From contig NZ_CP114013.1 in the NCBI RefSeq assembly GCF_028416635.1, forward strand, positions 248,001 to 312,000: a stretch of DNA of 64,000 nt, written 5' to 3'. Below the pieces are notes generated by a model. That model made no database searches. It was not told the origin of the DNA and was given only the letters and a program-made list of their open reading frames with translations. This DNA is from Baekduia alba (GTDB lineage Bacteria > Actinomycetota > Thermoleophilia > Solirubrobacterales > Solirubrobacteraceae). Shown one piece after another: positions 44,601 to 53,387 of the stretch (positions are counted from its first letter, which is position 1; the number at the start of each line of letters is the position of its first letter). A program made the translations under genes and the position numbers.

Positions 44601-46469
44601 CTAGCCCGCGACCTGCGGGCCGTCGCCGGAGAGGTCGAGGACGCCCTCCTCGTCCCAGGTGAACTTGCCGGCCAGGACGTCCTGGGCGACCGCGTAGGCG
44701 GCGTCGTCGTCGTTGTCGAACAACTCGGCGAAGAGCGCGTCCGCGCGGCGGCGCGCCTGCCGGCAGAACAGGTCGGCGAGCTGGACGGCCTCGGCCGCGC
44801 GGGCGGGCTGCTCGTTCTGCAGCGTCTGCGCGTAGACCACGGCGCTGGAGATCGCGAAGAGCTCGGCGCCGATGTCGACGATCCGGCCCAGCACGGTCTG
44901 CTTGCGCTCCAGCTTGGCCTGCCAGCGGCCCATCGCGTAGAACGTCGACCGCGCCATCTTGCGCGACGCGCGCTCCACGTAGCGCAGGTGCTTGGCCAGC
45001 TCGCCGAACTCGGAGTAGGACCCGGGCTTGATCCCTTCGCCGACCGCGAGCTGCGGCAGCCACTTCCCGTAGAACTTGGCCGCGCCGACCGCCGCCTTGG
45101 CCTTGTCGCCCAGCGCGACCTCCGGCTCCAGGATGTCGCCGGCGACCGCCAGGTGCTGGTCGACCGCCTCGCGGGCGATCAGCAGGTGCATGATCTCGGT
45201 CGAGCCCTCGAAGATGCGGTTGATGCGCATGTCGCGCATCAGCATCTCGACGGGGATCGGCTTCTCGCCGCGCGCCTTCAGCGACTCGGCGGTCTCGTAG
45301 CCGCGGCCGCCGCGGATCTGCATCAGCTCGTCGACGACGCACCAGCCGATCTCCGACCCGTACAACTTGCCGATCGCGGCCTCGATGCGGATGTCGCGCT
45401 GCTTGTCGTCGGCCATGCGCGAGGCGACGTCGAGCATGGCCTCCAGGCCGAACGACGACGCGGCGATGAAGGCGACCTTCTGCGCGACGGCGTCGTGCTT
45501 GCCGACCGCCTGGCCCCACTGGACGCGCTCGGCCGACCACTCGCGCGCGATCTTCGTCGCGAGCTTGGTGGTGGCGAGGCAGATGGCGGGCAGCGCGAGC
45601 CGGCCGGTGTTCAGCGTGGTCAGCGCGATCTTGAGGCCCTGGCCCTCCTTGCCGATCAGGTTCTCGGTCGGGACGAAGACGTCCTCGAGGAGCGTCACCG
45701 AGTTCTCGATGCCGCGCAGGCCCATGAAGGCGTTGCGGTGCTCGACCGAGACGCCGTCGGTGTCGTAGGGGAGGACGAACGCGCTGATGCCGCCGCGGTG
45801 GCCGTCGCCCTTGGGGACCTTGGCCATGACGACGACGATGTCGGCGATCGCGCCGTTGGTCGCCCACAGCTTGCGGCCGTTGAGCTTGTAGCCCTTGCCG
45901 TCGTCGGTCGGCGTCGCGGTCGTGCCGACGCGCGCCGGGTCCGAGCCGACGTCGGGCTCGGTGAGCAGGAAGGCGGAGATGTGGTCCTTGGCGACCTTCG
46001 GCAGCCACTCCTGCTTCTGGGTCTCGGAGCCGAAGTGCAGCAGCGGCTCGGCGACGCCGATCGACTGATGCGCGCTCAGCAGCGCGCCGAGCGACGCGTG
46101 CACCGAGCCCACGAGCGTCAGCGCGCGGTTGTAGTACACCTGCGAGAGGCCAAGGCCTCCATATTGGGTCGGGACCTTCATGCCCAGCGCGCCGAGCTGC
46201 TTGAGGCCGGCGATCACGTCGTCGGGGATCTTCGCGTCCCGCTCGATCTGGAGCGGGTCGACGTGCTCGCTGAGGAAGGCTCGCAGGTCCTTCAGGAAGG
46301 CCTCGCCCTTCTCCACGGCGGCGGGCTCGAGCTTTGGCTGGGGATGGATCAGGTCGAGCTGGAGGTTGCCGAGGAACAGCTCCTTGCCGAAGCTGGGGAG
46401 GTTCCACTCGCTCTCGCGGGCGTCTTCGGCGACCTGGCGTGCTTCGCGTTCGGTGACGTCAGCGGCCAT
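44601..46469 (-). CDS. Long acyl-CoA dehydrogenase (VLCAD/ACAD9-like)
   Basis: 622 residues from ATG 46,469, about 200 longer than standard acyl-CoA dehydrogenases. It has the FAD and substrate motifs SAFLLTEPDVGSDPARV, GYKLNGRKLWATNG, VQWGQAVGKHDAVAQKVA, ELMQIRGGRGYETAE and RIFEGSTEIMHLLIAREAV. The Glu of FEGSTEI is near the usual catalytic position. The C-terminal ~190-residue extension is a helical domain as in membrane-associated VLCAD-type enzymes. It catalyses alpha,beta-dehydrogenation of long-chain acyl-CoAs in beta-oxidation and donates electrons to ETF. It is 47 bases downstream of the MBL hydrolase gene on the same strand. Confidence 0.92.
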   Translation of the reverse strand: MAADVTEREARQVAEDARESEWNLPSFGKELFLGNLQLDLIHPQPKLEPAAVEKGEAFLKDLRAFLSEHVDPLQIERDAKIPDDVIAGLKQLGALGMKVPTQYGGLGLSQVYYNRALTLVGSVHASLGALLSAHQSIGVAEPLLHFGSETQKQEWLPKVAKDHISAFLLTEPDVGSDPARVGTTATPTDDGKGYKLNGRKLWATNGAIADIVVVMAKVPKGDGHRGGISAFVLPYDTDGVSVEHRNAFMGLRGIENSVTLLEDVFVPTENLIGKEGQGLKIALTTLNTGRLALPAICLATTKLATKIAREWSAERVQWGQAVGKHDAVAQKVAFIAASSFGLEAMLDVASRMADDKQRDIRIEAAIGKLYGSEIGWCVVDELMQIRGGRGYETAESLKARGEKPIPVEMLMRDMRINRIFEGSTEIMHLLIAREAVDQHLAVAGDILEPEVALGDKAKAAVGAAKFYGKWLPQLAVGEGIKPGSYSEFGELAKHLRYVERASRKMARSTFYAMGRWQAKLERKQTVLGRIVDIGAELFAISSAVVYAQTLQNEQPARAAEAVQLADLFCRQARRRADALFAELFDNDDDAAYAVAQDVLAGKFTWDEEGVLDLSGDGPQVAG

Positions 46470-46516
46470 GCCCGGGGCGTACCCCGCAGGTACGCCCCGT
46501 GAACGACGGCGGACGG

Positions 46517-47326
46517 TCAAGCGGGCGCGCCGGCGCCCTCCAGCACGACGGCGCCGGGCGCGAAGACGCGCGCGTCGACGGCGAGCGCCGCCGCCTCGGC
46601 CAGGAAGGCGCCGGCCGGATCGTCGACCTGCTCGTAGACCGGCGGGCGGTTGATGGTGTCGTAGTGGATCGGGACCGCGACCCGGGCGCCGAGGACGTGG
46701 GCCGCGGCGGCGGCCTCGGCGGGCGACATCACCGCGTTGCGCGGCGAGGCCGGGACGCGGTGGGGGAGGGTCACGCGCGGGCCGTTGACCGGCAGGAAGG
46801 CGTAGTCGATCTCGCCCGTGCGCATCCGGGCGCGCCACCAGGAGCCGTGGAACAGCGTGTCGCCCGCGTGGTAGATCCGGGTGCCGTCGGCCTCGACGAT
46901 CCAGGACACCTGGACGTCGCCGAAGCCGTCGACGGCCGGGACCGCGGTCGCCCGGAACGCGCCGACCTCCACGGTCTCCCAGACGTTGACGACCCGCTGG
47001 CGCACGCCGAGCTCGACCAGGCGCTTCTCCGCGTCCAGCTCGCCGGCGATCTCCAGGAACGCGCCGGTGTCGGCCGCGGGGCGCAGCAGGATGCCCTTGG
47101 GCCCGAGCGCGCCGGCGATCGCGTCGGCGTCGGTGTGGTCGGTGTGGAGGTGGGTGACGAGGGCGACCGCGACCTCGCCGGCGCGCGAGGGCGCGGGCAG
47201 CGCGGTGTGCGCCTCGCCGATGAGCTCGCGCGACGAGCCGACGTCGAGGAGCAGGTCGATGACGGCCGACTCGCCGTTGGCGGCCTCCAGCTCGATGCCG
47301 GCCCAGCCGAGACGTGTGATCTTCAT
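46517..47326 (-). CDS. Metallo-beta-lactamase fold hydrolase
   Basis: 269 residues with the zinc site HLHTDHTD, HAGDTLFHG and PIHYD in order, typical of the UlaG/YtnP-like MBL group. The GWAGIELEA opening is the usual first strands. It is divergent from a TetR gene with a large dyad in the 71-base gap, so it is probably repressed by it. An acyl-CoA dehydrogenase follows in the same direction. The substrate could be a lactone or phosphoester and is not predictable. Confidence 0.88.
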   Translation of the reverse strand: MKITRLGWAGIELEAANGESAVIDLLLDVGSSRELIGEAHTALPAPSRAGEVAVALVTHLHTDHTDADAIAGALGPKGILLRPAADTGAFLEIAGELDAEKRLVELGVRQRVVNVWETVEVGAFRATAVPAVDGFGDVQVSWIVEADGTRIYHAGDTLFHGSWWRARMRTGEIDYAFLPVNGPRVTLPHRVPASPRNAVMSPAEAAAAAHVLGARVAVPIHYDTINRPPVYEQVDDPAGAFLAEAAALAVDARVFAPGAVVLEGAGAPA

Positions 47327-47342
47327 GCGGGCGCACTTAACT

Positions 47343-47382
47343 ACCGATCGGTCGCTATGTCAATAGCGACCGATCGATCGGT
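47343..47382. promoter_or_regulatory. Nested palindromes, probable TetR operator
   Basis: Two perfect palindromes, ACCGATCGGT (47,343-47,352) and ACCGATCGATCGGT (47,369-47,382), lie inside a larger dyad with 13-bp arms GATCGGTCGCTAT/ATAGCGACCGATC (47,346-47,358 and 47,363-47,375). It lies exactly in the divergent promoter gap of the MBL and TetR genes. Such ACCGATCGGT-type repeats are common TetR targets. Confidence 0.75.
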
Positions 47383-47397
47383 AACGTAGTGCGCGCC

Positions 47398-48018
47398 ATG
47401 CCCCGCCGCTCGGTCGCCGACACCGCCAAGACCCGCGCCGCGATCCTCGATCGCTCGGTCGCGCTCGCGTCGGTCGAGGGGCTGGAGGGGCTGACGATCG
47501 GCCGGCTCGCCGGCGACCTCGACATGAGCAAGGCCGGGCTGCTCGGGCACTTCGGGACCAAGGAGGAGCTGCAGCTCGCCGCGCTGGACGCGGCCGGTGC
47601 GGTCTACCGGCGCGAGGTCTGGGATCGCGCCGCGTCGGTCAAGCCGGGCCGGGCGCGCCTGCTGGCGATCGCCGACGCGTGGATGTCCTACCTGGAGCGC
47701 GACGTCTTCCCCGGTGGCTGCCTCGTCACCGCGGCGTCGTGCGAGTTCGACGACCGGCCCGGCCGCGTCCACGACGCGGTCCTGGCCCAGCACGAGCAGT
47801 GGCTGGGCGTGCTCGCCCACGAGGCACGCCGGGCGATCGCCGACGGCGACCTCCCACGCGGAACCGTCCCCGAGGACGTCGCGTTCACGATGAACGCCAT
47901 CGCCATGGGCGTGAACCAGGCCCACCGCCTCCTCGGCGACCCCGACGCCCCCGCCCGCGGCTGGCGCGCGATGCGCTCCGTCCTCCACGCACCAAGGGCA
48001 CGCCGCCGGTTCGGCTGA
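47398..48018 (+). CDS. TetR-family regulator
   Basis: 206 residues from ATG 47,398 (GTG/ATG 47,389 is 3 codons earlier). The N-terminal AKTRAAILDRSVALASVEGLEGLTIGRLAGDLDMSKAGLLGHFGTKEELQLAAL is a full TetR helix-turn-helix. The C-terminal ligand domain contains FPGGCLVTAASCEFDDRPGRVHDAV, the signature of the TetR_C subgroup found next to acyl-CoA and MBL genes. It very likely represses the divergent MBL-acyl-CoA dehydrogenase unit and itself through the dyads in the gap. Confidence 0.9.
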   Translation: MPRRSVADTAKTRAAILDRSVALASVEGLEGLTIGRLAGDLDMSKAGLLGHFGTKEELQLAALDAAGAVYRREVWDRAASVKPGRARLLAIADAWMSYLERDVFPGGCLVTAASCEFDDRPGRVHDAVLAQHEQWLGVLAHEARRAIADGDLPRGTVPEDVAFTMNAIAMGVNQAHRLLGDPDAPARGWRAMRSVLHAPRARRRFG

Positions 48019-48499
48019 GGCGGCGCGCCTCGACGGCTGGCGGTCGATGCGCCTCCACCGCCACCGCCACCGCGCCGCCACCGACGCTAGGCCGCAGTCA
48101 GCGTCAAGTCGCTGCACCGCCGTCGCACCGGTGCGTCGGCCGACTTGGCGCGGCGACCGTAGCCGCTCTCCGCCGACCGGCGCGCTGTGCCCTCGGTTGA
48201 CGCGCCTCCGCAGCCGTCGGGCTGCGAGCGCTGCTGGCCGCAGTCGGCCTCGGCTCGCTGAGACCGCTCCCGCGCCGGTGCGCGGGCCAAGTTGGCGCGA
48301 CGACCGTCGCCGCTCTCCGTCGCCCCTCCATGGCCGCGGTGCCGCCACCGCCGCTGGCCGCCGCCGACGCAGGTCGCCTGGGGTGACGCGCCTCCATGGC
48401 CGTCGTGCCGCGAGCGCTGCCGGCCGCAGTGGACCTCGGTGCGTCGCGAGTCGCGCCGCCGGCTGTCGCGGCGGCGCGCTCGAGCGAACGTGTCTGGTG
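48019..48499. repeat. Degenerate ~190-bp tandem repeats, no gene
   Basis: This 480-base gap between the TetR and cold-shock genes has no coherent protein frame. It contains about three imperfect copies of a unit with the recurring strings GACGCGCCTCC, CTGGCCGCAGT and CCGTCGCCGCTCTCCG, all in the same direction at roughly 180-250-base spacing. It may be a degenerate intergenic repeat or a source of structured RNA upstream of the cold-shock gene's 3' side. Confidence 0.45.
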
Positions 48500-48703
48500 T
48501 TACACGGGACGGACGCCGACGGCCTTCGGGCCCTTGGCCCCGGCCTCGGTGCTGTACTCCACGCGCGCGCCTTCGGCGAGCGTGCGGAAGCCGTCCGCCT
48601 CGATGTCGCTGTGATGCACGAAGAGGTCCTTGCCGGACTCGTCCGGCGTGATGAAGCCGAACCCCTTCTCATCGCTGAACCACTTCACGACGCCCTGTGC
48701 CAT
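48500..48703 (-). CDS. Cold-shock protein, CspA family
   Basis: 67 residues: MAQGVVKWFSDEKGFGFITPDESGKDLFVHHSDIEADGFRTLAEGARVEYSTEAGAKGPKAVGVRPV. RNP1 (KGFGFI) and RNP2 (DLFVHH) nucleic-acid-binding motifs are intact, as is the whole five-strand OB fold. It is an RNA chaperone acting in the cytoplasm. An AGAGAGAG-rich leader precedes the start. Confidence 0.97.
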   Translation of the reverse strand: MAQGVVKWFSDEKGFGFITPDESGKDLFVHHSDIEADGFRTLAEGARVEYSTEAGAKGPKAVGVRPV

Positions 48704-48874
48704 CGGTCTCTCTCTCCTACGTCCTCGGTGCTGCGAACGCGGGAGGGCACTTCCGACCTACCACTGCGACGCCAACACGCTGCTCTGGAGCCCACATCGG
48801 GCCTGATGCGCGGCACCGTAGCAACCGATGGCGCCGGTGGGAAGGGCCTCCCACCGGCGCGATGGTTTCTGCAC

Positions 48875-50092
48875 TCAGGCTGCGAGAAGCCGCTCGGCCA
48901 CGCGATCGGTCGCGTCGCCGTGTCCGCCGATGAGCCGGCGGGTCAGCTGGGCACGGCGGAAGTACAGCGGGGCGTCGTGCTCCCACGTCGCGCCGATGCC
49001 GCCGTGCACGTTGATGTTGGACCGCGCGGCGAAGTCCAGCGCGGCGCCCGCGGCCGACCGGGCGGCGCTCGCGGCGAGCGCGAACTCCTCCGGCGCCGAG
49101 TCCCGCGCCCACCCCGCGTAGAACAGCAGCGAGCGCGAGTTCTCCAGGCGCCGCAGCACCTCGGTGAGCTCGTGCTTGATCGCCTGGTAGGAGCCGATCG
49201 CGCGGCCGAAGGTGAAGCGCTCCTTCGCGTACTGCACGCTCATCTCCAACGTGGTCTGCACGGTGCCGACGGTCTCCGCCGCCACCAGCGCCTGCGCGAC
49301 GTACCACGCATCCGCCGCCACGGCCTCCGTCGACCGGGCAGCGCCGGACGTGGATGTGGCCGCATCCGCCGCCACGGCCTCCGTCGACCGGGCAGCGCCG
49401 GACGTGGATGTGGCCGCATCCGCGACGACGCCATCATCGACGGCAAGGCGTACACCTTGGGCGCCGTCGAGCGTCACGTGCGCCACCGCGCGGGTCACGT
49501 CGTAGCGGACGACCTGCTCGATCGTGACGCCGTCGGCGCCCGCGTCGACCGCCGCGACCGTGCCGTCCACGCCGACGACGACCAGCAGGTCGGCCCCCGG
49601 CGCGTCCGGGACGTACGCGGCGTGGCCGGTCACCCGGACCGCGTCGCCGTCGCCCTCGATCGTCGGCGCGGCGGGGCGCGCGACGCCCGGCCCGTCGACG
49701 GTCCAGTTGGGCTCCAGGTCGCCCGGCGGGCGCGTCGGGATCCACACCGGTCGCAGCTCACCGGCCGCGACCGCGGCGCAGCGCGCGTCGCCCGCGGCGT
49801 CCAGGATCGCGGTCGCGGGCAACAGCCCCAGGAACGGGACCGGCGCGAGCACGCGCCCGGTCTCCTCGGCCACCAGCATGGCGTCGAAGACGCCGAGGCC
49901 CGCGCCGCCGTGCTCCTCGGAGATCAGCAGCCCGGCCCAGCCGGCCTCGCGCGCGGCGGGCCAGAGGTCGGGCAGCTTCTCGAGCCCGCCGTCCAGCGCC
50001 TCGTGCGCGGCCTCGATCACCTTGAAGCGCGACAGCGTGCCGCGCGCGGCCTCACGCAGGAACTCCTGCTCGTCGGTCAATGACAGGTCCAT
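48875..50092 (-). CDS. Acyl-CoA dehydrogenase subunit (FadE type) with internal insert
   Basis: 405 residues from ATG 50,092. It begins MDLSLTDEQEFLREAARGTLSRF and has WPAAREAGWAGLLISEEHGGAGLGVFDAMLVAEETG and QYAKERFTFGRAIGSYQAIKHELTEVL, then the closing INVHGGIGATWEHDAPLYFRRAQLTRRLIGG. It starts 2 bases after the stop of a second acyl-CoA dehydrogenase, the arrangement of actinobacterial heterotetrameric FadE pairs in sterol or branched-acid degradation. The canonical catalytic Glu is not evident, as in one partner of such pairs. Residues around 226-262 are a tandemly duplicated 18-residue insert. Confidence 0.88.
   Translation of the reverse strand: MDLSLTDEQEFLREAARGTLSRFKVIEAAHEALDGGLEKLPDLWPAAREAGWAGLLISEEHGGAGLGVFDAMLVAEETGRVLAPVPFLGLLPATAILDAAGDARCAAVAAGELRPVWIPTRPPGDLEPNWTVDGPGVARPAAPTIEGDGDAVRVTGHAAYVPDAPGADLLVVVGVDGTVAAVDAGADGVTIEQVVRYDVTRAVAHVTLDGAQGVRLAVDDGVVADAATSTSGAARSTEAVAADAATSTSGAARSTEAVAADAWYVAQALVAAETVGTVQTTLEMSVQYAKERFTFGRAIGSYQAIKHELTEVLRRLENSRSLLFYAGWARDSAPEEFALAASAARSAAGAALDFAARSNINVHGGIGATWEHDAPLYFRRAQLTRRLIGGHGDATDRVAERLLAA
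49308..49415. repeat. Two tandem 54-bp units inside the acyl-CoA dehydrogenase gene
   Basis: Bases 49,308-49,361 are repeated exactly at 49,362-49,415, and a third partial unit (GCATCCGC) follows. The unit keeps the reading frame and encodes 18 residues rich in Ala, Thr and Ser. The position is between two core regions of the enzyme. Confidence 0.85.
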
Positions 50093-50094
50093 GG

Positions 50095-51354
50095 CTAGGC
50101 CGCCGCCCCTTCCTTCTCCTCGGCCCCGGAACTTACCGAGCCCCCTGGGCGAGACAGCTTCGCCAGCTCGCTGAACGCAACGGCCTTGTCCAGCCGCGGC
50201 TCGGGCGGCAGGCCCAGGACGCGCTCGCCGATCGTGTTGCGCAGGATCTGCTCGGTGCCGCCCGCGGACTTCAGGCCCGGGAGGAACGAGATCATGTAGG
50301 ACCACTCGGAGTCCTCGTCCAACGCGTCCGGGCCGAGGACGTCGGCGATCAGGTCGCCGGCGGCGATCGCCGCGTTGACCGTCGTGACCTTCGCCAGGCC
50401 GGACTCCGGCCCCGGGATCTGGCCCTGCGACAGCGCGCTCAGCGTCCGGTAGGAGGCGAAGCGCAGGGCGAGCAGGTCGGTCCCGATCTCGCCGATCGCC
50501 TTGCGCACCGCCTTGTCCTTGACCGCGCCGGGGTCGGCGGCCAGCGCCCGCGCGAAGCGCTGCGCGTTGTAGCCCAGCCCCTCGGAGCCGAGGCCGATCG
50601 TCAGCCGCTCGTACATGAGGACGGTCAGCGCGGTTCCCCAGCCGTTGTCGACGCCGCCCACGACCATCTCCGGCCCGACGCGCACGTCGTCCATGAAGAC
50701 CTCGTTGAACTCCGCCTCGCCCGAGATCTGGCGCAGGCCGCGCACGGTCACACCCGGAGCGTCCATCGGGAGGATGAACATGGTCATCCCCTTGTGCTTG
50801 GGCACGTCCGGGTTGGTGCGGGCGAGCACCAGGCCGAACGACGCGAAGTGGGCGTTGGTGGTCCAGACCTTCTGGCCGTTGAGCGCGAACCCGCCGTCGT
50901 CCTCCGCGCGGGCGCGCGTCTGGACGGCCGCGAGGTCGGAGCCGGCGCCCGGCTCGCTGAACATCTGGCACCACACCTCGTCGCCGTGGAGCATCGGGCC
51001 GAGGTGGCGCGTCTTCTGCTCGTCGGTGCCGTGCGCGATCAGGCACGGGCCGAGCATGCCGAGCCCGATGACGTCGAGGATGCCCGGGACGCCGGCGCGG
51101 CCCAGCTCCTGGTTGACGACGACCTGCTCGATCGGGCCCAGGCCCTGACCGCCGAACTCGTGGGGCCACGTGACGCCCGCGAGCCCGCCCTCGGCGAGCT
51201 TGCCCTGCCAGGCGCGGCGCGCCTGGAGGTAGCCGGCGTCCTCGGCCCCGGCGCGCGTGGAGCGCACCTCGGGAGCCTCGGCCTTGTGCTGCTCGAGCCA
51301 GCCGCGGACCTTCACCCGGTATGCGGCCTGCTCGGGCGTGTCGTTGAGATCCAC
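50095..51354 (-). CDS. Acyl-CoA dehydrogenase subunit (FadE type)
   Basis: 419 residues: MDLNDTPEQAAYRVKVRGWLEQHKAE, WPHEFGGQGLGPIEQVVVNQEL, VWCQMFSEPGAGSDLAAVQTRA, FALNGQKVWTTNAHFASFGLVLARTN, and the C-terminal GTEQILRNTIGERVLGLPPEPRLDK. These are hallmarks of the larger FadE partner in alpha2-beta2 actinobacterial dehydrogenases. It is the first gene of the pair, with the other 2 bases downstream. The gap before its start holds ACCGACTGGCTGGT (near 51,378), a possible TetR-type site. It functions in beta-oxidation with ETF as electron acceptor, and the acyl substrate is unknown. Confidence 0.92.
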   Translation of the reverse strand: MDLNDTPEQAAYRVKVRGWLEQHKAEAPEVRSTRAGAEDAGYLQARRAWQGKLAEGGLAGVTWPHEFGGQGLGPIEQVVVNQELGRAGVPGILDVIGLGMLGPCLIAHGTDEQKTRHLGPMLHGDEVWCQMFSEPGAGSDLAAVQTRARAEDDGGFALNGQKVWTTNAHFASFGLVLARTNPDVPKHKGMTMFILPMDAPGVTVRGLRQISGEAEFNEVFMDDVRVGPEMVVGGVDNGWGTALTVLMYERLTIGLGSEGLGYNAQRFARALAADPGAVKDKAVRKAIGEIGTDLLALRFASYRTLSALSQGQIPGPESGLAKVTTVNAAIAAGDLIADVLGPDALDEDSEWSYMISFLPGLKSAGGTEQILRNTIGERVLGLPPEPRLDKAVAFSELAKLSRPGGSVSSGAEEKEGAAA

Positions 51355-51487
51355 GCTCGCCTCCTGATTTGGCTGACCAGCCAGTCGGTAGGCGCGGGAC
51401 TCTAGCGGACCCCTCCCGAATCTCGGCGCGGCTCTCCCGAGCGCCGCCGGGCCCAGATTCCGTCAGGATCCGCCGCGGGACTCGGAA

Positions 51488-53335
51488 TCACGCGAGGCAG
51501 ACGCGGTCGCGGCCGCTGCCCTTGGCGCGGTACAGCGCCTGGTCGGCGCGCTCCAGGAGCTCGCCGGCGGCCTCGGAGCCGTCCCAGGTCGCGACGCCGG
51601 CCGAGCAGGTCTGGCCGTTGGGCATGACGGCGCGGAGGCGGTCGATCAGCGCCCTGGCGTCGGGGGCCGCGCAGTGCGGCAGGACCACCACGAACTCCTC
51701 GCCGCCGAAGCGCGCCAGGACGTCGCCGCCGCGCAGCACGTCGCTCCACGCCGCGCACGCGCCCTTCAGCAGCGTGTCGCCCGCGGTGTGGCCGTAGGTG
51801 TCGTTGTAGGCCTTGAAGTGGTCGAGGTCCAGGACGGCGACCGAGACCGGGTCGGCGTGCCCGCGCGCGTTGAGCAGGGCGAGGTGCAGCTCGTCGTCCA
51901 GCGCGCGGCGGTTGAGGACGCCGGTGAGCGCGTCGGTGCGCGACTGCTCGGCCAGCCGGGCGAACAGCGCGGTGCGCGCGAACGCCGTCGACGCCTCGTG
52001 CGCGAGCAGGCTCAGCAGCCGGCCGGTGCGCGTCCCGAGCTCCGCCCGCGGCACGTCCCAGAAGACCACCAGCGCGCCGAAGCAGCGGCCGTCGAGCATG
52101 ATCGGCTGGACCGCGACGGCCCGCGCGCCGTGGCGCTCCGCCAGCGGGAAGCCCGCGGCGGGGGCGTCGGAGGTGAAGGCGGGAGCGGCGTTGTTGTAGG
52201 CCCGGAGGCAGAGCGACCGCGCGTCCGGCGCGATCGTCAGGCCGCGCAGCTCGGGCGCGCTGGCGCCGGAGACGACCAGGCCGCCGTCGCCGCCGGCCAC
52301 GAAGAGCGCGGCGGACGTGGCGCCGGCGATCGCAGCCGCCGCGTCGCACAGCTGGTCGCGCAGGACGGCGTCGTCGAGGCCGCGAGCCAGCCGGCTCGTG
52401 ACCTCGGCCAGGGCGCTCAGCGCCTCGGCCTCCTCGGCGCGCTCGCGCCGGCGCTCGATGCGCTCGGTGATGTCGCGCATGAACACGTTGAAGCGCATGC
52501 CGCGCGGCGTGTCGGTCGCGCCGATCGTCATCTCGACCGGGATCAGCGTGCCGTCGCGGTGGCGGACCAGGATCTCGATCGGCCCGTCGGGCAGACCGGA
52601 CGCGCCGCGGGTCGCGGTCGCCTCGGCGAGCACGGCGGCGTGCGCCGCGCGCCCGTCCGGCGGGACGATCACGTCGTGGGCGCGCAGGCCGATGAGCTTG
52701 TCGCGGTCCCAGCCCAGCAGCGCCTCGGTCCGGGCGTTGACGCCGAGGATCTCGCTGTCGGGATCCAGCCGCGCGAACGCGTCGGGCGCGTGCTCGATGA
52801 CGGCCAGCAGCTCGCCGTGGCGGTCGGCGGCGACCAGCGACTGGCGGCGCACCTCGACGTGCGCGGAGACGGCGGCGGCGAGCGTGCGCAGCGTCTGGCG
52901 GTCGGCCTCGTCCATCTCGCGCGGCCGCGGGTCGATGACGCAGAGCGTGCCGATCGCGTGGCCGTCGGCGGTCCGCACGGACGCGCCCGCGTAGAAGCCG
53001 ACGCGGCCGCCGGTGACCAGCGGGTTGTCGGCGAAGTCCGGGTCGGCCGCGGCGTCGGGCACGACGAGCAGGTCCGCGTCGCGGCCGACGACGTGGGCGC
53101 AGAACGAGACATCGCGCGGGTCCGCTTCGCCGTGGGCGAGGCCGACGCCGGCCTTCGTCCACTGGCGGTCGGCGTCGATCAGGCTGATCGCCGCCATCGG
53201 CGTGTCCAGCAGCTTGGCGGCCACGTCGGCGAGCGCCTGGTAGGCCGGATCGGCCTCGGAGTCCAGGAGCTTCAGGCGGCGCAGGGCGTCGAGACGCTCG
53301 GCCTCGTTGGGCGGGGTCGGCGGAAGGAGCGCCAT
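51488..53335 (-). CDS. Diguanylate cyclase, GAF-PAS-GAF-GGDEF
   Basis: 615 residues from ATG 53,335 (ATG 53,347 adds 4). Residues about 20-165 are a GAF domain of the light/redox type (MAAISLIDADRQWTKAGVG, SFCAHVV, GFYAGASVRTADGHAIGTLCVID). About 175-300 is a PAS domain (FARLDPDSEILGVNARTEALLGWDRDKLIG). About 320-455 is a second GAF, and 460-615 the GGDEF domain with active site RFGGEEF and an RxxD inhibitory site (RGGD) five residues before it. No membrane segments, so it is a soluble sensor. It should synthesise c-di-GMP. Its start is 52 bases upstream of nothing co-directional, so it is probably monocistronic. Confidence 0.92.
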   Translation of the reverse strand: MALLPPTPPNEAERLDALRRLKLLDSEADPAYQALADVAAKLLDTPMAAISLIDADRQWTKAGVGLAHGEADPRDVSFCAHVVGRDADLLVVPDAAADPDFADNPLVTGGRVGFYAGASVRTADGHAIGTLCVIDPRPREMDEADRQTLRTLAAAVSAHVEVRRQSLVAADRHGELLAVIEHAPDAFARLDPDSEILGVNARTEALLGWDRDKLIGLRAHDVIVPPDGRAAHAAVLAEATATRGASGLPDGPIEILVRHRDGTLIPVEMTIGATDTPRGMRFNVFMRDITERIERRRERAEEAEALSALAEVTSRLARGLDDAVLRDQLCDAAAAIAGATSAALFVAGGDGGLVVSGASAPELRGLTIAPDARSLCLRAYNNAAPAFTSDAPAAGFPLAERHGARAVAVQPIMLDGRCFGALVVFWDVPRAELGTRTGRLLSLLAHEASTAFARTALFARLAEQSRTDALTGVLNRRALDDELHLALLNARGHADPVSVAVLDLDHFKAYNDTYGHTAGDTLLKGACAAWSDVLRGGDVLARFGGEEFVVVLPHCAAPDARALIDRLRAVMPNGQTCSAGVATWDGSEAAGELLERADQALYRAKGSGRDRVCLA

Positions 53336-53387
53336 CGCACCGTGCAATCGGCACGGTGGCGCGCGCTTTCAGCCCGGGCCTGGACGT

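Noticed and set aside
42325-46407. One 1,360-residue minus-strand frame spanning sigma factor to acyl-CoA dehydrogenase region
   Set aside because: The upstream two-thirds is an out-of-frame shadow; the sigma factor has its own GTG overlapping the DGPF gene stop.
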